64,000 bases of DNA. Origin: Xanthomonas hyacinthi (GTDB taxonomy: Bacteria > Pseudomonadota > Gammaproteobacteria > Xanthomonadales > Xanthomonadaceae). The notes beneath the pieces are model-generated. The model was not told the DNA's origin and made no database searches. It was given only the letters and a program-made list of their open reading frames with translations. This document shows positions 27,984-40,307 of this stretch, piece by piece. Each line of letters opens with the position of its first letter. Positions within the stretch are counted from its first letter, which is position 1. The stretch is from NCBI RefSeq assembly GCF_009769165.1, contig NZ_CP043476.1, positions 992,001 to 1,056,000 on the forward strand. The letters run 5' to 3'. The position numbers and the translations under genes are program-made.

Positions 27984-29456
27984 TCATGTGCAAGCCCGGT
28001 CTCTGCCCGCCTGCTTGGCCCGGTAGAGCGCGGCGTCCGCCTTATCGACCAGGTCCGTCACCGTCCATTGCTGATTTCCCATGTCCGCGCAGGCGATACC
28101 GATGCTCACGGTCACCCGCGCATCGGTCGGGCTGGATGCGTGCGGCAGCGCCAGTTCGCGCACGGCCGAGCGAACCTGCTGGGCCACCCGCTCCGCGCCC
28201 TTCTCATCGGTGAACGGCAGGATGATGGCGAATTCCTCGCCGCCGTACCTGGCGGCCACGTCGTTCAGCCGCAAGGCGCAGGAGGCCATGGCCTGTCCCA
28301 CTTGGCGCAGGCAGGCATCGCCATTCACGTGTCCATAGGTGTCGTTGTAGAGCTTGAAATGGTCGACGTCGATCATCAGCAGCGAGACCGGAGAATGGGT
28401 GACCTGCCTCTGTTGCAGCGCGCGCTGCAGCTTGTAGTCGAAGCCTCGTCGGTTGTAGATGCCGATGAGCGGGTCGATCCACGCCTCGGTGCTCAGCTTG
28501 GCTTCGCTCGTGTGGACTCGTCGCAGCTGCAGGTGCAGCCAGATGCCCAGGCCCACGAACAGCGCGCATCCGGCAATGGTGATAAGCGAGCGCTGCAGGG
28601 CCATTTTCCGCCATGACGCCAGTACTTCGTTGGAGGGCATGCTGACCAAGAGCGACATTGGAAATGGCCGGACCGGGGCGAATCCGGCAACCCATTCCTC
28701 CCCGTCGATGGGCGAACGGTAGATGGCCCAGCCTCGGTGCAGCTCCCGCATCGTGCGGTGGATCTGGCTGCCGGCGATGCTGGCGCCTTTCAGGTATTGG
28801 TCGCCGAGGCGGAAGGGCACGACATCGCCATCGTCGTAGATGATGGCGATCGAGCCGCTACGTCCGACATCGAACGTGTTACCGAGATCTTGCAAATACT
28901 CGAGCCGGATGCTGGCCAGCGCAACGCCGCCGAAGGAGCCGTCGGCGTTGTCGACGCGCCGGCTCAACGTTATGGTCCAGGAACCGTCGGAATGGCTCGG
29001 GCGGCCTATGAATGCTAGGCCGTCGCTGTACTTTTTGTGGTGCTCGAAATGGGCTTGATCGGCATTGTTGCCGCGCTGAGAACCTCTTGGCGGGGAGGAA
29101 TTCACCCATTGCCCGCTCGCATCGCAGACCGCGACGGTGTGCAGTCGGTCCGAGAGATTGGCCGCGTCCACCAGGACCTCGTGCAACGTTTTCGGTTTGC
29201 GACCCGCTCCGGTCTCGACCCGGGCAACGACTCCCGAGAGCACGGCGTCGGCAATGACGAGCGAGTCGCTGGTGTGCTGGGCGAGCGAACTGGCCAGATT
29301 CAGCGAGCTAGCCTGCGCGGTTCGCAACGTTGCGCTCCTGGCGTCGCGAAGCGAGGAATACTCCGATGCGGCCAGCATCGCCCACGCTGCCGTGATAAAC
29401 ACGTTCAGCGCCACTCGCTGGACCAGGTTCCTCCGCTGTGTTGTGCCTTTTGACAT
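27984..29456 (-). CDS. Diguanylate cyclase with extracytoplasmic Cache-type sensor
   Basis: A 490-residue membrane protein that should make cyclic di-GMP. One N-terminal helix (VFITAAWAMLAA region) and a second (SLITIAGCALFVGLGIWLHL) bracket a ~250-residue periplasmic sensor of dCache/PDC type. The GGDEF domain begins DPLIGIYNRRGFDYKL, has DVDHFKLYNDTYGH and the intact active site RYGGEEF. An RxxD inhibitory site (RLND) lies five residues before the GGEEF, so product feedback is expected. There is no EAL domain. It stands alone between IS debris and the pca operon end. Cyclic di-GMP could tie it to the pili encoded nearby, but that is inference. Confidence 0.94.
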   Translation of the reverse strand: MSKGTTQRRNLVQRVALNVFITAAWAMLAASEYSSLRDARSATLRTAQASSLNLASSLAQHTSDSLVIADAVLSGVVARVETGAGRKPKTLHEVLVDAANLSDRLHTVAVCDASGQWVNSSPPRGSQRGNNADQAHFEHHKKYSDGLAFIGRPSHSDGSWTITLSRRVDNADGSFGGVALASIRLEYLQDLGNTFDVGRSGSIAIIYDDGDVVPFRLGDQYLKGASIAGSQIHRTMRELHRGWAIYRSPIDGEEWVAGFAPVRPFPMSLLVSMPSNEVLASWRKMALQRSLITIAGCALFVGLGIWLHLQLRRVHTSEAKLSTEAWIDPLIGIYNRRGFDYKLQRALQQRQVTHSPVSLLMIDVDHFKLYNDTYGHVNGDACLRQVGQAMASCALRLNDVAARYGGEEFAIILPFTDEKGAERVAQQVRSAVRELALPHASSPTDARVTVSIGIACADMGNQQWTVTDLVDKADAALYRAKQAGRDRACT

Positions 29457-29914
29457 GCCCGCCTCCGCTCTGCAGCTCGATCAGGCCAGATATGCAATCT
29501 ATGTGCCCCAACCCGGCCGGCCCTGACCCTGTCGCGCATTCATCAGGAAGCCGGGCATGCCCTGCGGCTGCAAAGATCGGAACGTCCGCGGCGCGTCCAG
29601 GCATCTGGCCATGGTGATCGCCGGTACCGGGCTGGCCGGTACGGTCAGGTCGTGGAGCACCGCCTCGACAGCCCTGTCATCGGCTCGCCGGCGCACCGTT
29701 CGCAAGCCTGGAACCTAGGCTCGCGCGCCAGGCCGTCGGTAATTGGCCGTACGGCACCGTGCTACGCCAGGCGGCAGTGCGCGAGGCGGCAGCGGCCAGC
29801 GGCTGCAGATGATGTGATGGTAGGCGCGGCGATTGCGGCACCTTGCGCACGATCAGCGCCAGCGAATACCTGTTGGCGCCGCCGGGTGGACTCGCGGCTA
29901 CGTCGCCTTCGCTA
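29457..29914. other. Gene-free stretch between diguanylate cyclase and pcaC
   Basis: 458 bases lying upstream of the cyclase gene and downstream of pcaC. Several short frames are open here (for example 29499-29705), but none shows recognisable motifs, a good ribosome site or typical codon use. No clear terminator for the pca operon was found. Confidence 0.5.
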
Positions 29915-30304
29915 CTAGGGCGTGTCGGCAGACTGCTCTTCCAGGATCGGTCCAGCCAGTGCGAAGGCGTGGTTGGCCGCCGGTACGCCGCAGTAGATCG
30001 CCGCCTGCAGCAGCACTTCCTTGATCTCGTCCGCAGTCACGCCGTTGTTGCGCGCGGCGCGCACGTGCAGCTTGAATTCCTCGTCGTGGCCGAGCGCGAC
30101 CATCATCGCCAGGGTCAGCAGCGAGCGCGTGTGCCGCGGCAGGCCGTCGCGGGTCCACACCGTGCCCCAGGCGGTGCGGGTGATGAACTCCTGGAACTCG
30201 CTGGTGAAATCGGTGCGCGCGGCCAGCGAGCGCTCCACGTGCGCCTCGCCGAGCACGGCTTTGCGGACCTGCAGTCCGGCGTCGTAGCGTTGTTTCTCGT
30301 CCAT
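29915..30304 (-). CDS. pcaC: 4-carboxymuconolactone decarboxylase
   Basis: Converts gamma-carboxymuconolactone to 3-oxoadipate enol-lactone in the protocatechuate branch. The 129-residue AhpD-like protein has the family opening RYDAGLQVRKAVLGEAHVER and the core RTAWGTVWTRDGLPRHTRSL, then LHVRAARNNGVTADEIKE. The ATG at 30304 gives MDEKQRYDAG; the open frame upstream is not coding-like. Last gene of pobA-pcaIJFHGBDC, 91 bases after pcaD. Confidence 0.96.
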   Translation of the reverse strand: MDEKQRYDAGLQVRKAVLGEAHVERSLAARTDFTSEFQEFITRTAWGTVWTRDGLPRHTRSLLTLAMMVALGHDEEFKLHVRAARNNGVTADEIKEVLLQAAIYCGVPAANHAFALAGPILEEQSADTP

Positions 30305-30395
30305 GGGGGGTTCCGTTGTGAGATGGGGAGGATGCGGCGCCGGATCGCCCGAATGCGGCGTTCCCGGCAGCCTGCGCAGCGGCGCAGGCGCCGTT

Positions 30396-31178
30396 CTAGG
30401 GATGCTGGAGAAACTCGCGCAAGTGTTGGTTGAATGCCGGCGCAGACTCCACGTTGCAGATATGGCGGCCAGGTACCTGCGCGTAGCGGCCGTGCTGTAC
30501 CGCCTCGGCGATGGCGCGCAGGTCCTGCGGCGGGCACACCGGATCGTCGTCGCCGGCGATCGCCAGCAGCGGCACCGCCAGCGCACCGAGCCGGTCGCGG
30601 AAATCGGCGGTGGCCACGGCGTGGCAGCATGCCGCGTAGCCTTCGGGCGAGGTGGCGAGGAAGCTGGCGATGATGCTGTCCAGCCGCTGCGGATGCAGCG
30701 CGGCGAAGGCCGCGGTGAACCAGCGCTCGCGCGTGGCCGCCGCCAGCGCGGCCAGGCCCTCGGCCTGCACCTGCGCGATGCGCGCGCGCCAGCTGTCCTC
30801 GCTACCGATCTTCTGCGCGGTCGCACTGACCACCAGCCGCTGCAGCCGCGCGCCGGCGTGCAGGCCCAGCCACTGCCCGGTCAGGCCACCGATGGACAGC
30901 CCGCAGAAATGGCTGCGTTCGATCCGCAGCGCATCCCACAACGCCAGCACGTCGCCGCCGAGGTCGTCCACGCGGTACGCGCCGGCCGGCACGCCGGACG
31001 CGCCATGCCCGCGGCGGTCGTAGCGCAGCAGGCGGAAGTGCGGCGCCAGCGCGTCGATCTGCGCGTCCCACATGTGCAGGTCGGTGCCGAGCGAGTTGCA
31101 GAAGGTCAGCCACGGCTTGCCTTCGCTGCCGTCGAGACGGTAGTGCAGGCGATGGCTGGGCAGGTCGAGGAAAGGCAT
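30396..31178 (-). CDS. pcaD: 3-oxoadipate enol-lactonase
   Basis: Alpha/beta-hydrolase of 260 residues that opens 3-oxoadipate enol-lactone to 3-oxoadipate. Visible features are the oxyanion region FCNSLGTDLHMWD, the nucleophile elbow GLSIGGLTGQ, the acid in IAGDDDPVCPP and the histidine in VPGRHICNVE. It sits 30 bases after pcaB and before pcaC in the same operon, as expected for the three consecutive steps. Confidence 0.96.
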   Translation of the reverse strand: MPFLDLPSHRLHYRLDGSEGKPWLTFCNSLGTDLHMWDAQIDALAPHFRLLRYDRRGHGASGVPAGAYRVDDLGGDVLALWDALRIERSHFCGLSIGGLTGQWLGLHAGARLQRLVVSATAQKIGSEDSWRARIAQVQAEGLAALAAATRERWFTAAFAALHPQRLDSIIASFLATSPEGYAACCHAVATADFRDRLGALAVPLLAIAGDDDPVCPPQDLRAIAEAVQHGRYAQVPGRHICNVESAPAFNQHLREFLQHP

Positions 31179-31208
31179 GGCGGCTCCGCGGGATTCAGGG
31201 AAACAGGC

Positions 31209-32552
31209 TCAACCGTTGGCGAGCACGCGATCGATCCAGGCATCGGCCATGCCGCGCCAGCTGTCGGCGGCGAACAAGGCTCGCAGCCGGTCGCCGTCCA
31301 GCACCGCGCTCACCCGCGCGTCGGCAGCCAGCACCTCGCGCAGGTGCAGCCCCTGCTGCAGCGCGTGGCGGGCCGATTCCTCCACCAATGCGTGCGCGGC
31401 CGCCTTGCCCAGGGTCGCAGCAAGCGCGACCGACACCGCCTCGGCGTAGAGCAGGCCGCCGTGGCTGTCCAGGTGCGTGCGCATGCGCGCGCGGTCCAGC
31501 TCCAGGCCGTCGATCACGCTGCGCATCTGCGCCAGGCTACCGGCGCTCAGGCGCACGATCTCCGGCACGGTCTCCCACTCCGCATGCCACTGCCCGGCGG
31601 CGCGTTCGTGCGGCTGCGGCAGCGCCGCGTACAGCGTGGACACCAGGCCGGGCACGCGCGTGGCCGCGGCGATGGCGGCCACGCAGCCCACCGGGTTGCG
31701 CTTGTGCGGCATCGCCGAGGAGCCGCCCTTGCCGGCCGCGGCCGGTTCGAAGGCCTCGGCCACTTCCGACTGCATCAGCAGCACGATGTCGGTGGCGATC
31801 TTGCCCAGGGTCCCGGCCAGCAGCGCGAACGCGCTGCCGACCTCGACGATGCGGTCGCGCGCGGCATGCCAGGGCAGCGCCGGCAGCGGCAGCCGCAACG
31901 CCTGCGCCAGCGCCTGCGCCACGTCCAGGCCCTGCGTCTGCAACGAGGCCAGGGTACCGGCGGCGCCGCCGAACTGCAGCACCAGCGCGTCCTCGCGCAG
32001 CGCCTGCAGCCGGCGCTGCGCGCGTTGCAGCGCATCCAGCCAGCCGGCCGCCTTGAGTCCGAAGGTCACCGGCACCGCCTGCTGCAGCAAGGTACGCCCG
32101 GGCAGGCCGGTATCGCGTTCGCGCTGGGCGAGCGCGCGCAAGGCATCGCACAGCGCGGCCAGCTTCGGCTGCAGCACGTCCAGCGCGGCGCGCAGCTGCA
32201 GCACGCTGCCGCTGTCGATCACGTCCTGGCTGGTGGCGCCCCAATGCACCCAGCGCGCGGCGTCCACGTCGGCCGCCTCGACCCGCGCGGTCAATGCCTT
32301 GACCAGCGGGATGGCCGGGTTGCCGGCCAGCGCGGTGGCCTGGCCGAGCGCGCCCAGGTCGTACTGCCGCGCCTGGCAGGCGGCCTGGATCGGCGCGACC
32401 GCCGCCTCCGGGATCACCCCGCAGCGCGCCTCGGCCTGCGCCAGCGCGGCCTCGACATCGAGCATGCCCTGCACGCGCGCGGCGTCGTCGAACAGCGCAT
32501 CGATGTCGGGGTCGCCGAACAGGGGGCTGAGCAGGGAAAGGCTGGAACTCAT
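31209..32552 (-). CDS. pcaB: 3-carboxy-cis,cis-muconate cycloisomerase
   Basis: Fumarase/argininosuccinate-lyase superfamily enzyme (447 residues) that lactonises 3-carboxymuconate. The family signature GGSSAMPHKRNPVGC is present, along with HWGATSQDVIDSG, and QQAVPVTFGLKAAGW in the substrate region. The ATG giving MSSSLSLLSPLFGDPDID matches the usual N terminus. Between it and pcaG lies a 200-base gap with a perfect 28-bp inverted REP pair, so expression may differ from that of the upstream genes. Confidence 0.96.
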   Translation of the reverse strand: MSSSLSLLSPLFGDPDIDALFDDAARVQGMLDVEAALAQAEARCGVIPEAAVAPIQAACQARQYDLGALGQATALAGNPAIPLVKALTARVEAADVDAARWVHWGATSQDVIDSGSVLQLRAALDVLQPKLAALCDALRALAQRERDTGLPGRTLLQQAVPVTFGLKAAGWLDALQRAQRRLQALREDALVLQFGGAAGTLASLQTQGLDVAQALAQALRLPLPALPWHAARDRIVEVGSAFALLAGTLGKIATDIVLLMQSEVAEAFEPAAAGKGGSSAMPHKRNPVGCVAAIAAATRVPGLVSTLYAALPQPHERAAGQWHAEWETVPEIVRLSAGSLAQMRSVIDGLELDRARMRTHLDSHGGLLYAEAVSVALAATLGKAAAHALVEESARHALQQGLHLREVLAADARVSAVLDGDRLRALFAADSWRGMADAWIDRVLANG

Positions 32553-32671
32553 GGGTGACGTCTCTGCGGGTCGTGCCGGCGCATCGGGCCGGCCAAGGGT
32601 AGCGCCAACGCGATGACGGGATGCGGTGGATAGCGCCGAACGGGGGACATCGCCCGGCTGCCGCGGCCGCA

Positions 32672-32739
32672 TGTGGGAGCGACTTCAGTCGCGACGGGCC
32701 TTACCGGTAGAGCCCGTCGCGACTGAAGTCGCTCCCACA
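32672..32739. repeat. Perfect 28-bp inverted pair of REP palindromes in the pca operon
   Basis: The arms 32672-32699 and 32712-32739 are exact reverse complements (TGTGGGAGCGACTTCAGTCG with CGACGGGC completing each) around a 12-base loop. In the pca transcript this would form one very stable hairpin between pcaG and pcaB. It has no T-run, so it is not a classical terminator. Confidence 0.93.
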
Positions 32740-32752
32740 CGACCGCCAGCGC

Positions 32753-33316
32753 TCAATAGCTGAAGAACACCGTCTCCTGCTCGCCCTGCATGCGCACGTC
32801 CCAGGCGTAGTGTCCCGGCGCGGTGCGCTGGGCCAGCAGCGTGTCGCGCCGTTGCGGCGGCACCAGCGCCAGGATCGGGTCCTCGCCGTTGCCGGCGGCG
32901 TCGGCGAAGTACAGCCGCGTGGACGCGGCGCGCAGCAGCCCGCGCATGAACACCAGCACCACGAGATGCGGCGCCTGCGGCGCGCCTTTGGGACCGGCCA
33001 CCACACCAGGCTTGATGGTGGTGAAGGAGAAACGGCCATGCGCGTCGGTCGGCACGCGGCCCCAACCGTGGAAGGCCGGATCGTGATCGTCGTGGCGCGG
33101 ATCGTCGCGATGCGCGTAGATGCCGGCGGCGTCGGCCTGCCAGATCTCCAGCACCGCATCGGCGACCGGCACGCCGGCGCCATCGAACACCGTGCCGCTC
33201 ACCTGCACGCGCGCGCCGCGCGCCGCGGCCGGTGCGATCTCGGTGCGGTACAGCGACTCCAGGCCCAGGCGGTAGTACGGGCCGACGGTTTGCGAAGGGG
33301 TTGCCTGAAAACTCAT
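32753..33316 (-). CDS. pcaG: Protocatechuate 3,4-dioxygenase alpha subunit
   Basis: Non-catalytic subunit (187 residues) of the intradiol ring-cleaving enzyme. It begins with the family motif TPSQTVGPYYRLGL and has VFDGAGVPVADAVLEIWQAD and GWGRVPTDAHGRFSF of the intradiol fold. It lies four bases after pcaH. The iron-binding tyrosines and histidines are in the beta subunit, consistent with the expected alpha role. Confidence 0.97.
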   Translation of the reverse strand: MSFQATPSQTVGPYYRLGLESLYRTEIAPAAARGARVQVSGTVFDGAGVPVADAVLEIWQADAAGIYAHRDDPRHDDHDPAFHGWGRVPTDAHGRFSFTTIKPGVVAGPKGAPQAPHLVVLVFMRGLLRAASTRLYFADAAGNGEDPILALVPPQRRDTLLAQRTAPGHYAWDVRMQGEQETVFFSY

Positions 33317-33320
33317 GATG

Positions 33321-34037
33321 TCACTCCCAGACGGTCTGCTTGCGGCCGCGCAGCACGATGTCGAAGCGGTAGGCCAACGCGTATTCGTTCATCGCGTTCT
33401 CCCAGTCGAACGCTGACACCATCCGCGCCTTGGCCTTGGCGTCGTCCACGCAGTTGAAGATCGGGTCGAAGGCCAGCAGCGGGTCGCCGGGGAAGTACAT
33501 CTGCGTGACCAGGCGCTGGCCGATGCCCCCGCCGTGCAGCGAGAAGTGGATGTGCGCCGGACGCCAGGCGTTGTAATGGTTGCGCCACGGGTAGGCGCCG
33601 GGCTTGATGGTCTTGAAACGGTAGCGGCCGTGCGCATCGGTCAGCACCTGGCCGGTGCCGGTGAAGTTGGGGTCCAGCGGCGCGTCGTGCTGGTCGCCCT
33701 GGTGCAGGTAGCGCCCGGCGGCGTTGCACTGCCACACCTCGACCACGCTGTCGCGCACCGGCTGGCCGTTCTCGTCGAGCACGCGGCCGGAGACGATGAT
33801 GCGCTCGCCCAGCGGTTCGCCGGAAAAACCGGCGGTGAGGTCGGCGGCATGCGCGCCCAGGGTGATGCGGTCCAACGTCGGACCGGTGACTTCCGACAGC
33901 GTCGCCGGGATCGCGATCGGGTCGCGGCTGGGGCCGCGGCGCACGGTCGAGGCGTAGGCTGGATGAATGTACGGCGGCTGCGTGCCCGGATACGGCTTGC
34001 GATAGCCGAGCAGTGCCTGGTTGGTGGAATCGCTCAT
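33321..34037 (-). CDS. pcaH: Protocatechuate 3,4-dioxygenase beta subunit
   Basis: Catalytic 238-residue subunit that cleaves protocatechuate between the hydroxyls to 3-carboxy-cis,cis-muconate with Fe(III). The iron-ligand region [17 protein letters not shown] supplies Tyr and two His. The N-terminal part ([20 protein letters not shown]) and the intradiol core [20 protein letters not shown] are typical. The ATG is preceded by GGGAGAAG. It starts 133 bases after pcaF, a gap that carries a decayed REP-like unit (about 34116-34160). Confidence 0.97.
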   Translation of the reverse strand: MSDSTNQALLGYRKPYPGTQPPYIHPAYASTVRRGPSRDPIAIPATLSEVTGPTLDRITLGAHAADLTAGFSGEPLGERIIVSGRVLDENGQPVRDSVVEVWQCNAAGRYLHQGDQHDAPLDPNFTGTGQVLTDAHGRYRFKTIKPGAYPWRNHYNAWRPAHIHFSLHGGGIGQRLVTQMYFPGDPLLAFDPIFNCVDDAKAKARMVSAFDWENAMNEYALAYRFDIVLRGRKQTVWE

Positions 34038-34170
34038 CTTGCTTCTCCCGGTGGCTCCGCACGGGAGCCTGTTTCGTCTGCGGTTGCCTGCGCTTGGCAG
34101 GAACGTCCGCGGCCGCGAGGGCGCTGCCCGCCACACTCGCGGCCGAAGCCGCCCCTACAGTAGTATTCGC

Positions 34171-35375
<1,205 letters not shown>

Positions 35376-35379
<4 letters not shown>

Positions 35380-36019
35380 TGCGCCGTCTCCATCGCCAGT
35401 TGCAGTCCGGTCAGGCGTTGCAGCTCGTCCAGCGACACGCCGTCGATCAGCTCGATGACCGAGGCGCCGTCCTTGCCGAGCGCGAACACGCCCAGGTCGG
35501 TGTAGACGCGCGAGACGCAGCGCAGGCCGGTCAGCGGGTAGTCGCATTCGGCGACCAGCTTGCTGTCGCCACTTTTGGTCAGCAGGTCCATCATCACGAA
35601 CACGTCCTTGGCGCCGATCGCCAGGTCCATCGCGCCGCCGACCGCGGGGATCGCGTCGGGCGCGCCGGTGCTCCAGTTGGCCAGGTCGCCATGCACCGAG
35701 ACCTGGAACGCGCCGAGCACACACACGTCGAGCCGGCCGCTGCGCATCATCGCGAACGAGTCGGCATGGTGGAAGTAGCAGCCGCCGGTCAGCAGCGTCA
35801 CCGGCTGTTTGCCGGCGTTGATCAGGTCGGGGTCCTCCTCGCCGGGCGCTGGCGCCGGGCCCATGCCGAGCACGCCGTTCTCCGAATGCAGGAAGATCTC
35901 CTTGTCGGCCGGCAGGAAGTTGGCGACCAGGGTCGGCAAGCCGATGCCGAGGTTGACGTAGGCACCCTCGACGATGTCGCGCGCCACGCGCGCGGCGATC
36001 TGTTCGCGGCTCAGGCGGT

Positions 36020-36023
<4 letters not shown>
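35376..36023 (-). CDS. pcaJ: 3-oxoadipate CoA-transferase subunit B
   Basis: The 215-residue subunit carrying the catalytic glutamate in [12 protein letters not shown]. With PcaI it transfers CoA from succinyl-CoA to 3-oxoadipate. It begins [22 protein letters not shown] and contains [17 protein letters not shown] of this family. It overlaps pcaI and pcaF by four bases on each side, so translation is coupled. Since each turn consumes one succinyl-CoA and thiolysis returns one, the SucCD enzyme at 5-7 kb connects the pathway to the TCA cycle. Confidence 0.95.
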
Positions 36024-37980
<1,957 letters not shown>

Positions 37981-38997
37981 ATGGACAAACCCAAGGATTT
38001 GCTGCATTTTCCGACGATGCCCGCCTCCGACCGCCCAATGCCGCCCGTGCTGTCCGTGCCCGCGTTCGGCCTGTATGGCGAAGTTGACGGTAGCGCGGTA
38101 GAGGACACGTTGCACTGGGAATCGATTCCGGCGCGCAGCCGCCTGCACGGCTGGCGCATCCATCCGCACCGACACCACGATCTGTCGCAGCTACTGTACG
38201 TGCAGGCCGGTCCCGCCGGCATCCATATCGACGGGCACAGCCAGCGCGTGAACCACGCCACGCTGGTGTGGATGCCTCCGCTGTACGTGCACGGCTTCGA
38301 TTTCCATCGCCGCATCCGCGGCCATATCGTCACCCTGTCCGCATCGCTGCTGCAAGCCTGGCTCGTGCAATGGCCGCAGATGGCGCAGGTACTGGCGCGT
38401 CCAGCGTGTTTGGAGGTCGGACGCGATCGTGCCATGCTCGATGCCTGCTTCGCCGGGATCGCCGCCGAGCACGCGCACCATCGCGACGGGCGCGTACCGA
38501 TGCTGTCCGCGCTGGCCGGCCAGGCTCTGGTGTGGGCTGCGCGGCGCGCGCTGCACAAGGCCACGCTGCCGCGCGGGGCCGGCCCCGCGCGGAGCGCCAC
38601 GCAAGTGCGGGCGTTCCTGGCGCTGGTGGACCGTCACTACCGTGAGCACTGGCCGCTGCAGCGCTATGCAGACCAGCTCCAGCTCAGCCCGAGCCATCTC
38701 GGCGCGCTGTGCCGGCAGGAAGCCGGCGCGCCGCCGCTGCAGTTGATCCAGCGCCGGATCATCCTCGAAGCCCAGCGCAGCCTAGTCTATACGACCCTCA
38801 CCGTGCAGCAAGTGGCCACGTTGCTCGGCTTCGACGACCCGGCCTACTTCAGTCGTTACTTTGCTCGCAACGCAGGCTGCTCACCCAATGCATTCCGGCG
38901 CCGCGCGGCAACCGGCAAGGCCGCCCCGACGCAGCGTCGATCGACAGCAGCCGGCGAATCAACCGTTGACCTTGGCGAAAACGCGGACAGCGACTGA
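37981..38997 (+). CDS. pobR: AraC-family activator of pobA (PobR-like)
   Basis: Up to 338 residues. An N-terminal cupin effector domain (WRIHPHRHHDLSQLLYVQAG) is followed by a C-terminal double helix-turn-helix (LQRYADQLQLSPSHLGALCR and VQQVATLLGFDDPAYFSRYF). Its position divergent from pobA makes 4-hydroxybenzoate sensing the best guess. The ATG at 37981 or the one at 38017 could be the start. The last ~35 residues after PNAFRRRAATG are not family-like and partly lie over the decayed IS4-type transposase on the other strand, so the tail may have been created by that insertion. Confidence 0.88.
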   Translation: MDKPKDLLHFPTMPASDRPMPPVLSVPAFGLYGEVDGSAVEDTLHWESIPARSRLHGWRIHPHRHHDLSQLLYVQAGPAGIHIDGHSQRVNHATLVWMPPLYVHGFDFHRRIRGHIVTLSASLLQAWLVQWPQMAQVLARPACLEVGRDRAMLDACFAGIAAEHAHHRDGRVPMLSALAGQALVWAARRALHKATLPRGAGPARSATQVRAFLALVDRHYREHWPLQRYADQLQLSPSHLGALCRQEAGAPPLQLIQRRIILEAQRSLVYTTLTVQQVATLLGFDDPAYFSRYFARNAGCSPNAFRRRAATGKAAPTQRRSTAAGESTVDLGENADSD

Positions 38998-39320
38998 GGC
39001 ATCCCCCACAGCGACAATCGGCCTTCAGATCGGACCCGTCGACCACGATCACCGGCTGCTGCCCGCGTTGCAACCACCGTGCCATGTCAGCGGCGATGCG
39101 CTCACGCTGGCAATGCAACTGTCCGTTGCAAGCACGCGGTCGAATGTCTTCAGCGGGCGGCAGCACGCTCAGCGCCCGGCCATGCCCGCGCCACATCGAT
39201 CAAGGTCGGGCCGCGTCCGACAAGGAGCGCGTCTACCGCACGCAACAACACCGCCTCACGCAGCGCGCATACCGCCAGGCGATTCGCGCAGCACTTTCTG
39301 CAATGCGCCGCTGCGCGCAT
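38998..39320 (-). pseudogene. Relic of an IS4-family transposase (left edge of the catabolic island)
   Basis: On the minus strand one frame from 39320 reads LREAVLLRAVDALLVGRGPT, then LIDVARAWPG. A shifted frame continues with RERIAADMARWLQRG and QPVIVVDGSDLKAD. These correspond in order to the N-terminal part and the first catalytic Asp region (VDWSDLKAD) of IS4-type transposases. At least one frameshift and a missing C-terminal two thirds make it non-functional. It fills the gene-free stretch 38998-39431. Confidence 0.65.
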
Positions 39321-39431
39321 GGTCGTTAGTCCTTTTTTGTTTCGTCGCCTCGAAGACTGCGCCATGCGCGCGCGGCATGGTCGGCTGCAAGCCGCTGATC
39401 CCACGATGCAACAACGTGGGCATGCGTCCGG

Positions 39432-40088
39432 CTAGTCGGTCAGGGCGCGAAATCCGCCGACGACGAAGCGCATCATCGTCGGATAGGCGGCGCGCAGGTC
39501 CTCGCTGGCCATCCTGCCGTCCGAAATGATGTCAAGCCCACCGTTGATCGCAAACGCCCCCATGATGACCGAGATGAAGCAGCTGAAAGCCCTTAGCCCA
39601 GCGGCCTTGTCGAGCCGCGGCTCCGCAATCGAAATACGCTCCATCGCCGCAAAGCCGATATCGCGGAAATAGGCCTGCAATAGCGGCATCCAGCGCCTTT
39701 GCTGCTCCAGCACCGCGATGAGCTGGCCGTAGGCGCGCCAACCTGGATCGCCGCTGCTCATCAGTTCAAGGATCGGGCGGGTGAAGGCGTCCATGACGTC
39801 CTCCAGCGTATCGCTCGGGGAAAGCCGCGCGAAGGCGGCGAACTGCGCGTCCTTCAGCGAGCCCGCACGACGTGCGATGACGGCCTCGAGCAATGCCTCC
39901 TTGGCCGGGAAATGGTAAGTGAGCAAGCCCAGCCCGATACCGGCGCCGCTGCTGATGGTGCGCATCGGCACACCATCGAACCCATTCTCGGCGAACAGCC
40001 GTTCAGCCGCATCCAGGATGAGCGCCCTGGATGTGGCGGCATCTCGCTTTACCTTGACGTAATCTCGTTTTACCTTGACGTTGGTCAA
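39432..40088 (-). CDS. TetR/AcrR-family repressor of the catabolic island
   Basis: About 218 residues from a TTG with AAGGAG upstream; the frame can also start at a TTG ten codons earlier. The N-terminal helix-turn-helix is ATSRALILDAAERLFAENGF followed by ISSGAGIGLGLLTYHFPAKEALLEAV. The ligand domain is alpha-helical and unassigned. It lies divergent from the Tat-protein/flavoprotein genes, so it probably regulates them. A 21-bp tandem duplication (40041-40082) near the start repeats VKVKRD twice before the DNA-binding domain. Confidence 0.9.
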   Translation of the reverse strand: MTNVKVKRDYVKVKRDAATSRALILDAAERLFAENGFDGVPMRTISSGAGIGLGLLTYHFPAKEALLEAVIARRAGSLKDAQFAAFARLSPSDTLEDVMDAFTRPILELMSSGDPGWRAYGQLIAVLEQQRRWMPLLQAYFRDIGFAAMERISIAEPRLDKAAGLRAFSCFISVIMGAFAINGGLDIISDGRMASEDLRAAYPTMMRFVVGGFRALTD

Positions 40089-40307
40089 CTCGGCTCCTTC
40101 TCCGTCGGCCTGAGCCAACGATCATTTCACAGGCGTCACGATACCGTCCGCTTCGTAAACAATCGATCAGCGGCAATCGGTCAGACGCCTTCAGAACGAG
40201 GTAGTCCCAGCGCCCGCAAGTGCTGCACTGCACCACGAAAAAAGTTTGACGAACGCCAAAAAACCCATTGACGAAGCGCTTCCGCAACTTTATGGTGCGC
40301 TTGCATT

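Noticed and set aside
29499..29705. Small minus-strand frame between the cyclase and pcaC
   Set aside because: No ribosome site, no recognisable motif and poor codon use; left as gene-free sequence.
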